DNA of 64,000 bases from Burkholderia sp. WAC0059 (GTDB taxonomy: Bacteria > Pseudomonadota > Gammaproteobacteria > Burkholderiales > Burkholderiaceae): positions 372,001 to 436,000 of the forward strand of contig NZ_PNEO01000001.1 in the NCBI RefSeq assembly GCF_002870125.1. Direction: 5' to 3'. The number at the start of each line of letters is the position of its first letter. Positions within the stretch are counted from its first letter, which is position 1. The notes under the pieces were generated by a model. That model worked only from the letters and a program-made list of their open reading frames with translations, searched no databases and was not told the DNA's origin. The position numbers were made by a program, and so were the translations under genes. Below, piece after piece: positions 55,230-64,000 of the stretch.

Positions 55230-57020
55230 TCAGGCCGACCCGGCCTTGCGAAGTTCCTCGTCGCGCAGCTCGCGGCGCAGAATTTTGCCGATGTTGGTCT
55301 GCGGCAGAATGTCCCGAAATTCGATGCCCGCCGGTATCTTGTAGCCGGTCAGATGCTTGCGGCAGAACTGGACGACCTGCTCCGCCGTCAGCTCCGGGTC
55401 GCGGCGCACGACGAATACCTTCACGCGCTCCCCCTGCACCGCGTCCGGTACGCCGATCGCGGCGACTTCGCGTACGCCGGGGTGCTGCGCGAGCACATCC
55501 TCGATTTCGTTCGGGTACACGTTGAAGCCCGAAACCAGGATCATGTCCTTTTTGCGGTCGATGAGCCGGATGAAACCGCGCGCGTCCATCACGCCGATGT
55601 CGCCGGTCAGCAACCAGCCCTCGTCGTCGAACGCTCCGGCGGTCTCTTCGGGGCGGTTCCAGTATCCCTTCATCACCTGGGGGCCCTTCACGCAGAGCTC
55701 GCCGGGTTCGCCGATTCCCGCCCACTCGCCGTCGTCTCGGCGCAAGCGCACCTGGGTGGACGGGGCGGGCAGGCCGATCGAGCCTTCGAATTCGAGCAGC
55801 CGGTCGGGATCGACCGGATTCATCGTGACGATGGGCGAGCATTCGGTGAGCCCGTAGCCTTCGACGATCGGCCTGCCGGTCAGGGCATGGAAGCGTTCGG
55901 CCACGCTCTTTTGCGTCGCCATGCCGCCTGCCAGCGCGAGCTTGAGTCCCGAAAAATCGCGGTCGCGGAACGCGTCGTTCTCGAGCAGCGCGTTGTAGAG
56001 CGTGTTGACCGCCGTGATGCAACTGAACGTCTCGCGGCGCAGCATCTGCATCATCCGCTTTACGTCGCGCGGGTTGGCGATCAGGACGTTGCGGCCGCCG
56101 AGCGCCATGAAGATCAGCGCGTTCACGGTCAGCGAGTAGATGTGGTACAGCGGCAGCGGCGTGAGCACGGTCTCGCCGGCGGTGTCGAGCTTGCCCGCCG
56201 TCCACGCCTTCGCCTGCAGCAGATTCGCGACGAGATTGCCGTGCGTGAGCATCGCGCCCTTGGCGATACCCGTCGTGCCGCCCGTGTATTGCAGGCAGGC
56301 GAGGTCGTCCGGACCGACCTCCACGGGGGCGAGCGCGCGTCGGGCGCCGGAGGCGAGCGCGTCGCGCAGTCGTACGGCCTGCGGCAGATGGTAGGCGGGC
56401 ACCATCTTCTTCACGCGCCTGACCACGAAATTCAGCAGACGGCCCTTCAGGTTCGGGCCGTTGCCGAGCAGATCGCCGAGACCGGTCACGACGACGTTCC
56501 GGATCTGCGTGCCGGGCAGGGCGTCTTCGAGCGTTTTCGCGAAATTCTCGAACACGACGATGGTCTGCGCGCCGCTGTCCTTCAACTGATGGCCGAGTTC
56601 GCGCGCGGTATAGAGCGGATTCGTGTTCACGACGATCGCGCCCGCTTTCAGCACACCGAACAGCGCGACCGGGTACTGGAGCGTGTTGGGCAGCATGATC
56701 GCGACCCGCTCGCCCGGACGCACGCCCACGCCCTGCAGCCAGGCCGCGAACGCGGCCGCCTTGCGGGCCAGCTCGCCGTAGGTCATCGAGACGCCGAGGC
56801 TCACGTAGGCGACGCGGTCGCGAAAGCGCGCGGTGCAGTCGTCGAAAAAATGGACGATCGACGCGGGGCGATCGGGGTCGATTTCGGGTTCGACGTCGGG
56901 GGGATAAGAGGCGTACCAGATGCCGTCGGTTTCGGGCGGCAGGCGAGTCGCGTCCGGCGTCGCGGGCGGAATGCCGGGCGTCCCGGAGAGCGCGGCATGC
57001 GGCGGGGCGGACAGGGTCAT
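55230..57020 (-). CDS. long-chain-fatty-acid--CoA ligase (FadD-like)
   Basis: This 596-residue AMP-forming acyl-CoA synthetase has a P-loop-like motif at LQYTGGTTGIAKGAMLTHGN. Further adenylation motifs are VEGYGLTECSPIVTMNPVD, GWLLTGDIGVMDARGFIRLID and RKKDMILVSGFNVYPNEIED. The C-terminal hinge Lys region is GKILRRELRDEELRK. It activates fatty acids to acyl-CoA via acyl-AMP. No beta-oxidation gene sits next to it. The next gene upstream on the same strand is an MFS transporter 214 bases away with its own terminator, so they are separate units. The start MTLSAPPHAALSG follows GGAAACG. Confidence 0.92.
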   Translation of the reverse strand: MTLSAPPHAALSGTPGIPPATPDATRLPPETDGIWYASYPPDVEPEIDPDRPASIVHFFDDCTARFRDRVAYVSLGVSMTYGELARKAAAFAAWLQGVGVRPGERVAIMLPNTLQYPVALFGVLKAGAIVVNTNPLYTARELGHQLKDSGAQTIVVFENFAKTLEDALPGTQIRNVVVTGLGDLLGNGPNLKGRLLNFVVRRVKKMVPAYHLPQAVRLRDALASGARRALAPVEVGPDDLACLQYTGGTTGIAKGAMLTHGNLVANLLQAKAWTAGKLDTAGETVLTPLPLYHIYSLTVNALIFMALGGRNVLIANPRDVKRMMQMLRRETFSCITAVNTLYNALLENDAFRDRDFSGLKLALAGGMATQKSVAERFHALTGRPIVEGYGLTECSPIVTMNPVDPDRLLEFEGSIGLPAPSTQVRLRRDDGEWAGIGEPGELCVKGPQVMKGYWNRPEETAGAFDDEGWLLTGDIGVMDARGFIRLIDRKKDMILVSGFNVYPNEIEDVLAQHPGVREVAAIGVPDAVQGERVKVFVVRRDPELTAEQVVQFCRKHLTGYKIPAGIEFRDILPQTNIGKILRRELRDEELRKAGSA

Positions 57021-57146
57021 CGATCGTTTCCTGAACGAAGCGACAGCGTGAATGGAATAACGGGCCTCGCGCGCATGATGCTATGACGAGGCGGGGAAGG
57101 ACAAGGGGGCCGCGCACCCGGGAGGGTACCGCGCGGCATAAAAAGC

Positions 57147-57178
57147 AAAAAGCCGTGCCGTCGGGAAAACGGCACGGC
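57147..57178 (-). terminator. intrinsic terminator of the MFS gene
   Basis: GCCGTGCCGT (57152-57161) and ACGGCACGGC (57169-57178) form a 10-bp stem. On the - strand it is followed by TTTTT. It lies about 55 bases downstream of the stop at 57234. Confidence 0.85.
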
Positions 57179-57233
57179 CTTGCGGCCTGCGGCAAGAGAA
57201 GCCCCGAAGCTCGCGCCGTCGGGGCGTCCGTCG

Positions 57234-58451
57234 TCAGGCGGCGCCGGCTTGTTTGGCCGACTGGGTCAGGTCGATGCCGCGCCGTTCGCGGCTGAACAGG
57301 ATCAGCACGGCGATCACGACCGCGACGGTGCCGGCCACGATGGCCATCGCCATGGCGTAGTCGTTGCCGTGGCTGGCGGCGAGCGAGGCCTGCAGCGTGG
57401 CGTTGACCGAGGCGAGCAGGTTGCCGAGCTGGTAGACGAGGCCGGGGAACGTGGCGCGAATCTCGTCGGGCGAGATTTCGTTCAGGTGGACCGGAATCAC
57501 GCCCCAGGCACCCTGCACGGCGATCTGCATCAGGAACGCGCCGGCCGCGAGCGCCACCGCGCCGTGCGAGAACGCCCAGAGCGGCAGCACCGGCAGCGCG
57601 ATCAGCGCGGCGATGAAGATCGCCCAGCGGCGGCCGATTTTCTCCGACACGCGGCCGAAGAACAGGCCGCCGACGATCGCGCCGACGTTCAGCGTGATCG
57701 TGATCAGCGAGACCGTATGCGGGTCGAAGTGATGCTGCTCGCGCAGGAACGTCGGATACAGATCCTGGCTGCCGTGCGAGAAGAAGTTGAACGCCGTCAT
57801 CAGCACGATCGTGTAGATCGACAGCTTGAGATTGTGCTTGAGCGTCACGAGCAGGCCCGGGCGCTGGCGATTTTCCATGGCCTTCCAGGCCGGCGATTCC
57901 GGCACGTTGCGGCGCACGTAGAGCACGAGCAGCGCGGGCAGCACGCCGATGAAGAACATGCCGCGCCAGCCGATGTACTGGTACAGCACGCCGAACACGA
58001 TCGAGGCGATCAGATAGCCGCTCGGGTAGCCGGCCTGCAGCACGCCCGAAATGATGCCGCGCGAGCTCGGCGGCACGGTTTCCATGGTCAGCGCGGCACC
58101 CACGCCCCATTCGCCGCCCATCGCGATGCCGAAGAGCGTGCGCAGGACGATGAAGGTCGTCAGGTTCGGCGAGAAGCCGGAAAGCAGCTCAAGCACGGCA
58201 TAGCACGCGATGTTGACCATCAGCGTGGGACGGCGGCCGAACTTGTCGGCGAGGCGGCCGAAAATCAGGGCGCCGAGCGGGCGCGCGGCCAGCGTGAGCG
58301 TAATGGCGAGGGCGACAGCGGGGATTTTCGTGTTGAATTCGGTGGCGATGTCTTTCAGAACGAAAACGGTCAAAAAGAAATCGAAGGCATCCAGGGTCCA
58401 TCCCAGATAGGCGGCGATCGTTACGTTTTTCTGGTCTCGCGTCCAACTCAT
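57234..58451 (-). CDS. MFS transporter, sialate/lactate-type symporter (SHS family)
   Basis: This 405-residue transporter has 12 predicted helices. The start TIAAYLGWTLDAFDFFLTVF and motif A RLADKFGRRPTLMVN are typical of the sialate:H+ symporter (SHS) group, which includes NanT and the lactate carrier Jen1. Other matching segments are LFGIAMGGEWGVGAALTMET and GYPSGYLIASIVFG. The substrate is likely a monocarboxylate or small organic acid. The next gene downstream is an acyl-CoA ligase, which hints at acid uptake, but the terminator between them argues against an operon. GGAGAAG stands 8-14 bases before the ATG. Confidence 0.88.
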   Translation of the reverse strand: MSWTRDQKNVTIAAYLGWTLDAFDFFLTVFVLKDIATEFNTKIPAVALAITLTLAARPLGALIFGRLADKFGRRPTLMVNIACYAVLELLSGFSPNLTTFIVLRTLFGIAMGGEWGVGAALTMETVPPSSRGIISGVLQAGYPSGYLIASIVFGVLYQYIGWRGMFFIGVLPALLVLYVRRNVPESPAWKAMENRQRPGLLVTLKHNLKLSIYTIVLMTAFNFFSHGSQDLYPTFLREQHHFDPHTVSLITITLNVGAIVGGLFFGRVSEKIGRRWAIFIAALIALPVLPLWAFSHGAVALAAGAFLMQIAVQGAWGVIPVHLNEISPDEIRATFPGLVYQLGNLLASVNATLQASLAASHGNDYAMAMAIVAGTVAVVIAVLILFSRERRGIDLTQSAKQAGAA

Positions 58452-58852
58452 TTCAATTCTTCTCCTGTAATTCCTGCGCCTTTTCCTTTCACGGAATAGG
58501 CCGTGTGGTGCGCCCGCATACCGCCATGCCCCGAACCTGCTGCGGCGAGTGTACGCACGGCATTAAACATGCGTTGTATATCCGGCGCAACCCGTACTAA
58601 TCCCTGGAAACATTCAATAGGAATGAAAGGTTTTTGTATGGAATGAGTGTTAGACGATTCGCATCGGCCGGCGGGAGCATTGTCGTTTTCGGCGTGTTTC
58701 TGGCGATCGATCCCGCCGGGACGGGCGGTGCGCCGGCGGGTGCGTTGGCGAGGGAGCCGGCGAATCCGGTGCCCTGTCCGGCGCTCCGGCGGCGCGGCCC
58801 CTGTCTATATAATGGCCGGCCATACCGTTTCCGACTGATTCCGACCGTTCCC
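58452..58852. other. divergent intergenic region between two MFS genes
   Basis: Its 401 bases contain a TATAAT hexamer at 58808-58813, 40 bases before the GTG start of the + strand transporter, and an A+T-rich stretch at 58560-58640. An open frame from 58634 in phase with the transporter is not transporter-like, so I treat it as non-coding. Confidence 0.55.
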
Positions 58853-60256
58853 GTGAAGAGCAACAACAACTTTCGCATTACGGCGGCCGTCGTCGCCAGC
58901 GCGCTGTTCATGCAGAACATCGACGGAACAGCGGTGGCGACCGCGCTGCCCTCGATGGCGCGCGATCTGCACGTCAACCCGGTCCATCTGAGCAGCGCGA
59001 TCACGTCTTACCTCGTCGCGCTGACCGTGTTCATTCCCGTGAGCGGCTGGATTGCGGACCGCTTCGGCGCGAAGCGCGTATTCATGTCGGCCATCGCGAC
59101 GTTCACGGTGGCGTCGGTGCTGTGCGCGCTATCGCACGGGCTGTCGGGCCTGATCGCCGCGCGCATCCTGCAGGGCCTCGGCGGCGCGATGATGGTGCCG
59201 GTCGGCCGCCTGATCCTGTTTCGCCGCGTGCGGCGCGAGGAACTGCTGTCCGCCACCACGTGGCTCACCATGCCGGCGCTGGCCGGCCCGCTGCTCGGTC
59301 CGCCGCTCGGCGGTTTTTTGACCGACGCGCTGTCCTGGCGCAGTGTCTTCTGGATCAACGTGCCGGTCGGCGTGGCGGGCATGCTGCTTTGCGCACGGTT
59401 CCTCGGCCCGTCGGACGCCGAGCGCCCGCGCGCGCCAGATCTGTCCGGCATGGTGATGATCGGTCTCGCGCTGACCGCGCTGATGGTCGGCGTCGAAACG
59501 CTCGGGCGCGGCGTGCTGCCGCCGGAAGTGCCGCTCGTCGGCATCGCGGCCGGTCTGGCGCTGTTCTGGCTCACGGTGCGTCATTGCCGCCGCATCGAGC
59601 ATCCCGCCATCGAGTTTCCGCTGCTGAAAATTCCCACGTTCCACGCGGCCACGATCGCGGGCAGCTTCTTCCGCTCGGGCGCCGGGGCGATGCCGTTTCT
59701 CATTCCGATCACGTTGCAGGTCGGCTTCGGGTTCAGCGCGTCGAAGAGCGGTCTGATTTCGCTTGCGAGCGCGCTCGGCACGTTCTGCATGCGGCCCATG
59801 ACGCGCTTCGCGCTGCGCTGGCTGTCGGTGCGCACCGTGCTGATCGGCGGCAGCATTTCGTTCGCGGCGATGCTGGCCGTGTGCGCGATGATTTCGCCGT
59901 CATGGTCGGATACGGCGATCTTCGCGCTGCTGCTGGTCGGTGGGCTGAGCCGTTCGCTCTGCTTCGCGTCGATGGGCGCGCTCGCGTTCGCCGACGTGCC
60001 GCAGGAGAAGCTGTCGGCGGCCACGTCGTTCCAGGGGACCGCACAGCAGTTGACGAAGGCGGTGGGCGTGGCGATCGCCGCCGGCTCGCTGCAGTTGACG
60101 ATGCTGCTGAGCGGTCGCACGCACGCTTCGCACTTCGATTTTTCGTGCGCGTTTTTCGTGATGGCGGTCGTCGTGCTGGCGTCGTGGCCGATGTTCGCGG
60201 CGCTGCCCGCCGATGCGGGCGAGGGCATTTCGGACGCGAAGCGCCGCGCGGCCTGA
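58853..60256 (+). CDS. DHA2-type MFS efflux transporter
   Basis: This 467-residue inner-membrane protein has about 14 helices. DHA2 features are ALFMQNIDGTAVATALPSMA in helix 1, PVSGWIADRFGAKRVFM (motif A), RILQGLGGAMMVPVGRLILF and PLLGPPLGGFLTDALSWRSV (motif C-like). It is most similar in layout to drug or quaternary-amine exporters such as MdtD. Unlike emrB here it has no linked membrane-fusion protein gene. I choose the GTG at 58853 because family sequence begins right there (KSNNNFRITAAVVAS). The C-terminus converges with a chemoreceptor gene across a strong bidirectional terminator. Confidence 0.87.
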   Translation: MKSNNNFRITAAVVASALFMQNIDGTAVATALPSMARDLHVNPVHLSSAITSYLVALTVFIPVSGWIADRFGAKRVFMSAIATFTVASVLCALSHGLSGLIAARILQGLGGAMMVPVGRLILFRRVRREELLSATTWLTMPALAGPLLGPPLGGFLTDALSWRSVFWINVPVGVAGMLLCARFLGPSDAERPRAPDLSGMVMIGLALTALMVGVETLGRGVLPPEVPLVGIAAGLALFWLTVRHCRRIEHPAIEFPLLKIPTFHAATIAGSFFRSGAGAMPFLIPITLQVGFGFSASKSGLISLASALGTFCMRPMTRFALRWLSVRTVLIGGSISFAAMLAVCAMISPSWSDTAIFALLLVGGLSRSLCFASMGALAFADVPQEKLSAATSFQGTAQQLTKAVGVAIAAGSLQLTMLLSGRTHASHFDFSCAFFVMAVVVLASWPMFAALPADAGEGISDAKRRAA

Positions 60257-60308
60257 AGCGGGCGCAATCCGCCCGCGGCCGGCGCGGCGGAATGGAAATA
60301 GTCCATTG

Positions 60309-60347
60309 AAAATGCCCGGCATCCTGTGCAGGATGCCGGGCATTTTT
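60309..60347. terminator. bidirectional intrinsic terminator between convergent genes
   Basis: A near-perfect palindrome with 18-bp arms around a central TG, AAAATGCCCGGCATCCTG and its complement, is flanked by A- and T-runs. It can stop both the MFS transporter and the chemoreceptor transcripts. Confidence 0.9.
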
Positions 60348-60399
60348 ATCGCATCGCGAGCCCGACGGCGTCGCGCAGACGTCGGGCAGACTTGAAGAA

Positions 60400-62037
60400 T
60401 CAGACGCCGGCCATGATCGCGCGGCGCTCGGCGCCCGGCGATTTCGCGGACCGGGTATGTCCGGTCGTCGTCGGCAGTCGGTGCGCACCGCCCGTCTCGG
60501 CGACGTGGAATACCGCCACCGCTTCGCGCAACTGCTGGGCCTGCGCGGACATCGAGAGGGCGGCGGCCGTCGTCTGCTCGACGAGCGCCGCGTTTTGCTG
60601 GGTGACGCGGTCCATCTGGCTGATGGCCTGATTGACCTGCTCGATGCCCGTGCTCTGTTCGAGGGACGCCGCGGCGATCTCGTTCATGATGTCCGTCACG
60701 CGCGCAACCGAACGCACGATTTCGTCGATCGTCGTGCCCGCCTCGTCGACGAGCTTCGAGCCGGTTTCGACCCGGCCGACCGAGTCGCCGATCAATTCCT
60801 TGATTTCCTTCGCGGCGCTCGCGCTGCGCTGCGCGAGTGCGCGGACTTCGGTTGCGACGACCGCGAAGCCGCGGCCCTGCTCGCCGGCGCGAGCCGCCTC
60901 GACGGCCGCGTTCAGCGCGAGGATGTTGGTCTGGAACGCGATCGACTCGATCACGGTGATGATGTTCGCGACCTTCGTCGAGCTCTCCGAGATGCCCTGC
61001 ATCGTCTCGACCACGCGGCCGATCACGTCGCCGCCCTGACGGGCGACGCCCGAAGCCGCGGTCGCGAGCGTCGTCGCCTGCTTCGCGTTGTCGGCGTTCT
61101 GGCGGACCGTCGCGGTGAGTTCTTCCATGCTCGAGGCGGTTTCCTCGAGCGAGGCCGCCTGTTCCTCGGTGCGCTGCGAGAGGTCCGTGTTGCCGGCGCT
61201 GATTTCGCCCGACGCGGTCGCGATCGAATCGGCCGAGGTCTTGATGCCCGCGATGACCTGCGTGAGCTGTTCCTGCATGCGCTTCATCGATGCGAGCAGG
61301 CTCGACTGGTCGTTGCGGTCGACGTCGACGGTCGTGGTGAAATCGTTGGCGGCGATGCGCTGCGCAATCGACGACGCGTAGGTCGGCTCGCCGCCGAGCG
61401 AGCGGATCACGCCGCGGTTCAGGAGCACCACGATCCCAGACAGCACGATACCGAGCACGACGAGAATGCCCAGGTTCTGATAGAGCGTTGCGCGGAAGGC
61501 GGCGTCGATGTCGTCGATATAGACGCCGGTCGTGAGAATCCAGTCCCACGGCTGATAGCCGATGTCGAAGGCGAGCTTCGGCGCGGGCACGGTCTCGCCC
61601 GGGCGCGGGAACGCGAACGTGCGGAAGCCGTGCCCGTGCGCCTTGATGAGCGCGACCGACTGGCGGAAATAGTAGACGCCGTTCGGATCCTTGAAGCTAT
61701 TGACGTCCTTGCCGACCATCGCCGGGTTGTTCGGCTGCATCAGCACGACGTTCGAATTGAGGAGCGTGAAATAGCCTTCCGAGCCGTAGCGGATGTTGCT
61801 GACGGCTTCCATCGCGCGGCGCTGGGCCTCCGCGACGGGAATCGTGCCGGCGTCGGCTTGCGCGGCGAAGGTCTTCACGACGGTCAGCGCGATTTCGCCT
61901 GCATGCTGCAGGTCGGCCTTGCGTTCTTCGAGCCGTATGTCGCGGGCGTGATAGGCGTCGTAGACAGACAGGCCGGCAAGGCAGACCAGACTCAGGATGA
62001 GGGGCAACCACAGCTTCTGGACAAAGGACAGTTTCAT
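60400..62037 (-). CDS. methyl-accepting chemotaxis protein, single Cache sensor
   Basis: This 545-residue chemoreceptor has a TM helix at about 10-28 and a periplasmic Cache domain (about 30-185: RYGSEGYFTLLNSNVVLMQP, QPWDWILTTGVYIDDIDAAF). A second TM follows at about 190-212, then HAMP (about 213-265) and the cytoplasmic signalling domain. The hairpin tip IAFQTNILALNAAVEAARAG is canonical. Adaptation sites are likely in the flanking coiled coils (RTEEQAASLEETASSMEELT). It senses a small ligand, often an organic or amino acid in this Cache type. It is divergent from a related receptor 549 bases away. Confidence 0.94.
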   Translation of the reverse strand: MKLSFVQKLWLPLILSLVCLAGLSVYDAYHARDIRLEERKADLQHAGEIALTVVKTFAAQADAGTIPVAEAQRRAMEAVSNIRYGSEGYFTLLNSNVVLMQPNNPAMVGKDVNSFKDPNGVYYFRQSVALIKAHGHGFRTFAFPRPGETVPAPKLAFDIGYQPWDWILTTGVYIDDIDAAFRATLYQNLGILVVLGIVLSGIVVLLNRGVIRSLGGEPTYASSIAQRIAANDFTTTVDVDRNDQSSLLASMKRMQEQLTQVIAGIKTSADSIATASGEISAGNTDLSQRTEEQAASLEETASSMEELTATVRQNADNAKQATTLATAASGVARQGGDVIGRVVETMQGISESSTKVANIITVIESIAFQTNILALNAAVEAARAGEQGRGFAVVATEVRALAQRSASAAKEIKELIGDSVGRVETGSKLVDEAGTTIDEIVRSVARVTDIMNEIAAASLEQSTGIEQVNQAISQMDRVTQQNAALVEQTTAAALSMSAQAQQLREAVAVFHVAETGGAHRLPTTTGHTRSAKSPGAERRAIMAGV

Positions 62038-62586
62038 ATCGAGGGCGATCCTGTTGAGCGGGACTTCGTCAATTCACCGTGCAGTACTTGCGGCGCACTG
62101 GCGGGCCGGTGTCGGGATCGGAGGGGAAACGTTTGCGCCTGCGCGCAAGGCCGAGCCGCTGTGGACGGCATAAGGCGTTCATGATTTCCCCATTGGCGCC
62201 CCGGATTGCCTGCGGCAGGTCTCGCGCCGCAGGGCAGGGCTTGTCCGTTGTCCGGCCGCCGGGTCGACTATCAGCAATCCCAGGAACATCCCGTTTAGTC
62301 GTTGCGCCGACGGTACGGGCGAAGTCTATGGGCGTTGGGTGGCAATCGACAATTGAGTAAATCTATTGGATTCACCAATAAAAACGATGAGTTGCCTCGA
62401 TTCCGCGAATGCAAGTATCAGCCGCTGTAATAACTATTGAGAATCCATGTAGGAAAATGATCTAAGGGTTTCTACCTATCTTGCCGTAAACCTGGATGCA
62501 GGGATACAGCGGGCGTTGTGGAAACGGGTCGCGCCGCTCGGGAAACCGGTATGCCCTGAATCACTTATTTCCAAAGGTATTCCAGG
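62038..62586. other. 549-base divergent region between two chemoreceptor genes
   Basis: The half near the right-hand gene is A+T-rich (about 62340-62470) and carries a sigma-28-like element at 62463-62490. No clear promoter was found for the left-hand gene. No gene or RNA is recognised. Confidence 0.55.
62463..62490 (+). promoter_or_regulatory. sigma-28-like promoter of the right-hand chemoreceptor
   Basis: TAAG is followed after 16 bases by GCCGTAAA; the FliA consensus is TAAA-N15-GCCGATAA. The spacing equals that of the element at 9782-9809. The ATG is about 95 bases downstream. Confidence 0.45.
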
Positions 62587-64000
62587 ATGAAGTTTCTCGA
62601 GTCGCTTGCAATAGGTAAGAAGCTCTGGCTGCTGGCACTGGTTTCGATGTTCGGCATCATGGTGTTGACGGCCGTCTTTTTGGTATCGGAGCGCACGTTG
62701 CTCATGCACGAGCGCGAACGGGGCGTCACGCAGGCCGTCGATTCGGCGTTCGGCGTGCTCCAGTACTACGGCAAAAAGGTTCAGGACGGGACGCTTTCCG
62801 AAGCGGACGCGAAACAGCAGGCGATCGCGGCGATCGGCACGCTGCGCTACGACGGCGACAACTACTTCTTCCTCATCGACGAAAACGCGCACGGCATCAT
62901 GGACCCGGAGGACGCGGGGCTGGCGGGCAAGGATTTGAACGATGCAACCGACGCCAACGGTCTGCACGTGTTTCAGGCGATGGCCGAGACGGCCCGGCAA
63001 CACGACTCCGGCATCGTTTCCTACGTATGGCCGCGGCTCGGCGGCAGCCAACCCCAGCCTAAAATTTCCTATGTGCGCCGCTTCGCGCCGTGGGGCTGGG
63101 TCATCGGGTCGGGCGTCTACGTCGATACCGTCCAGTCGGACATCCTGCGCCGCGCGCTGGACTTCGGTCTCGCCGCCGTCGTGCTGGCCGCCATCGTACT
63201 GGCGATTTCGTCCGTCATCGGCCGTTCGATCACCGGGCCGCTCAACCGGGCGCTGTCGATCGCGGATACCGTGGCCGCCGGCGACTTGACGAGCCGCATC
63301 GACGCGCAGCAGGGCGAGAACGAAACCGGGCGGCTCCTGCACGCGCTGAAGAACATGAACGACAGCCTCGTCGACATCGTCGGCCGGGTGCACGGCGGCA
63401 CGGGCCTGATCGCCTCGGCCTCGAGGCAGATCGCGGCGGGCAACCTGGACCTGTCGTCGCGGACGGAGCAGCAGGCGGCGTCGCTGGAGCAGACGGCGGC
63501 CACGATCGAGCAGCTCGCCTCGACGATCAGCAGCACGGCGGAAAACAGCCATGTCGCGAGCCAGCTCGTGACGGAGGCGGCCACGATCCTGCAGGGCAAC
63601 AGCGAATTGATGCACACGGCCACGCGGCAGATGCAGGGAATCAGCCGCTCGTCCGAGAAGATGTCCGAGATCATCGGCGTGATCGAATCGATCGCCTTCC
63701 AGACCAACATCCTCGCGCTCAATGCCGCCGTGGAAGCGGCGCGGGCCGGCGAACAGGGCCGCGGCTTCGCCGTCGTGGCCGGCGAGGTGCGCAGCCTCGC
63801 GCAAAAAAGCGCGACCGCCGCGAAGGAGATCAAGGGGCTGATCGACGATTCGGTCAATCAGATCGAGGAAGGGCGAACCACGGTGGAAAAGGCGGATTCG
63901 GCGATACAGGAAATGGTGGTCAACGCCGGACGCATGAGCCAGATCGTCAACGAGATCGCGCAGGCGAGCCGCGAGCAGCACGACGGCATCAACCAGATCA
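62587..64000 (+). CDS. methyl-accepting chemotaxis protein, Cache sensor (3' partial)
   Basis: The 471 residues seen run off the window end. A TM helix lies at about 12-32, then a single Cache domain (about 40-190: LRYDGDNYFFLIDENAHGIM; APWGWVIGSGVYVDTVQSDI). The second TM is at about 192-212, HAMP at about 213-265, then the signalling domain with IAFQTNILALNAAVEAARAG. The start ATG at 62587 is preceded by AAAGG. It is related to the divergent receptor at 60400-62037, but the sensor domains differ enough to suggest different ligands. A sigma-28-like promoter lies upstream. Confidence 0.93.
   Translation, partial: MKFLESLAIGKKLWLLALVSMFGIMVLTAVFLVSERTLLMHERERGVTQAVDSAFGVLQYYGKKVQDGTLSEADAKQQAIAAIGTLRYDGDNYFFLIDENAHGIMDPEDAGLAGKDLNDATDANGLHVFQAMAETARQHDSGIVSYVWPRLGGSQPQPKISYVRRFAPWGWVIGSGVYVDTVQSDILRRALDFGLAAVVLAAIVLAISSVIGRSITGPLNRALSIADTVAAGDLTSRIDAQQGENETGRLLHALKNMNDSLVDIVGRVHGGTGLIASASRQIAAGNLDLSSRTEQQAASLEQTAATIEQLASTISSTAENSHVASQLVTEAATILQGNSELMHTATRQMQGISRSSEKMSEIIGVIESIAFQTNILALNAAVEAARAGEQGRGFAVVAGEVRSLAQKSATAAKEIKGLIDDSVNQIEEGRTTVEKADSAIQEMVVNAGRMSQIVNEIAQASREQHDGINQI

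Noticed and set aside
58634..58852. N-terminal extension of the DHA2 transporter from 58634
   Set aside because: The extra residues are not transporter-like and contain the TATAAT element; the GTG at 58853 gives the proper first helix.

Overview
The window is a high-GC (roughly two-thirds G+C), gene-dense chromosomal segment with the coding style and gene order of the Burkholderiaceae. The block rimP-nusA-infB-rbfA-truB, an Emr-type efflux operon, typA, sucA-sucB-lpd and zapE, together with a long second Hfq, point to Burkholderia sensu lato. It reads as core chromosome with accessory patches. I see no prophage, CRISPR array, rRNA or tRNA gene. The only mobile-element signature is a pair of stand-alone transposase N-terminal domains.

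Region 1 (1-4705) is the arginine succinyltransferase (AST) catabolic operon: astA-alpha (5' end outside the window), astA-beta, a collapsed astD, astB and astE. astD is reduced to 74 codons that join its normal N-terminus in frame to its normal C-terminus. The pathway is therefore broken at the semialdehyde dehydrogenase step while its flanking genes are intact. Region 2 (4871-11309) holds four c-di-GMP/HDOD signalling genes: two EAL-HDOD proteins on the + strand flank a - strand pair (PAS-GGDEF-EAL and HDOD). A sigma-28-like promoter lies upstream of the - strand pair. Region 3 (11402-24443) is mixed: an exported peroxiredoxin, AmtB with a sigma-54-type promoter and no adjacent glnK, a DJ-1/PfpI protein, an Rrf2 regulator and an NmrA-like reductase with matching operators, a thiol dioxygenase divergent from an Lrp/AsnC regulator, a FUSC exporter, ArfB, a DUF218 protein and two tiny exported His-rich proteins.

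Region 4 (24726-30777) has a lone DUF4096 protein, a LysR regulator and an aminotransferase, then scpB and an RluB-like pseudouridine synthase with long disordered tails. Region 5 (30864-37651) is the transcription/translation operon rimP-nusA-infB-rbfA-truB. It begins with a strong promoter followed by a perfect intrinsic terminator in the untranslated leader. Region 6 (37713-42684, - strand) is a MarR-controlled tripartite drug efflux operon (marR, NodT-type outer-membrane factor, EmrA, EmrB). Region 7 (43037-52223) carries typA and the 2-oxoglutarate dehydrogenase genes sucA, sucB and lpd, followed by zapE.

Region 8 (52352-64000) contains a second lone DUF4096 protein, a frameshifted DUF2147 gene, a DUF2968 lipoprotein, a long Hfq paralogue, an acyl-CoA ligase, two MFS transporters, and two divergent Cache-type chemoreceptors, the second cut by the window edge. 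The most rewarding items are the in-frame astD collapse, the paired Rrf2 operators, the attenuator or small-RNA-like leader of the nusA operon, the sigma-28-linked c-di-GMP/HDOD cluster, the two orphan DUF4096 proteins, the long Hfq, and the single-base frameshift in the DUF2147 gene.
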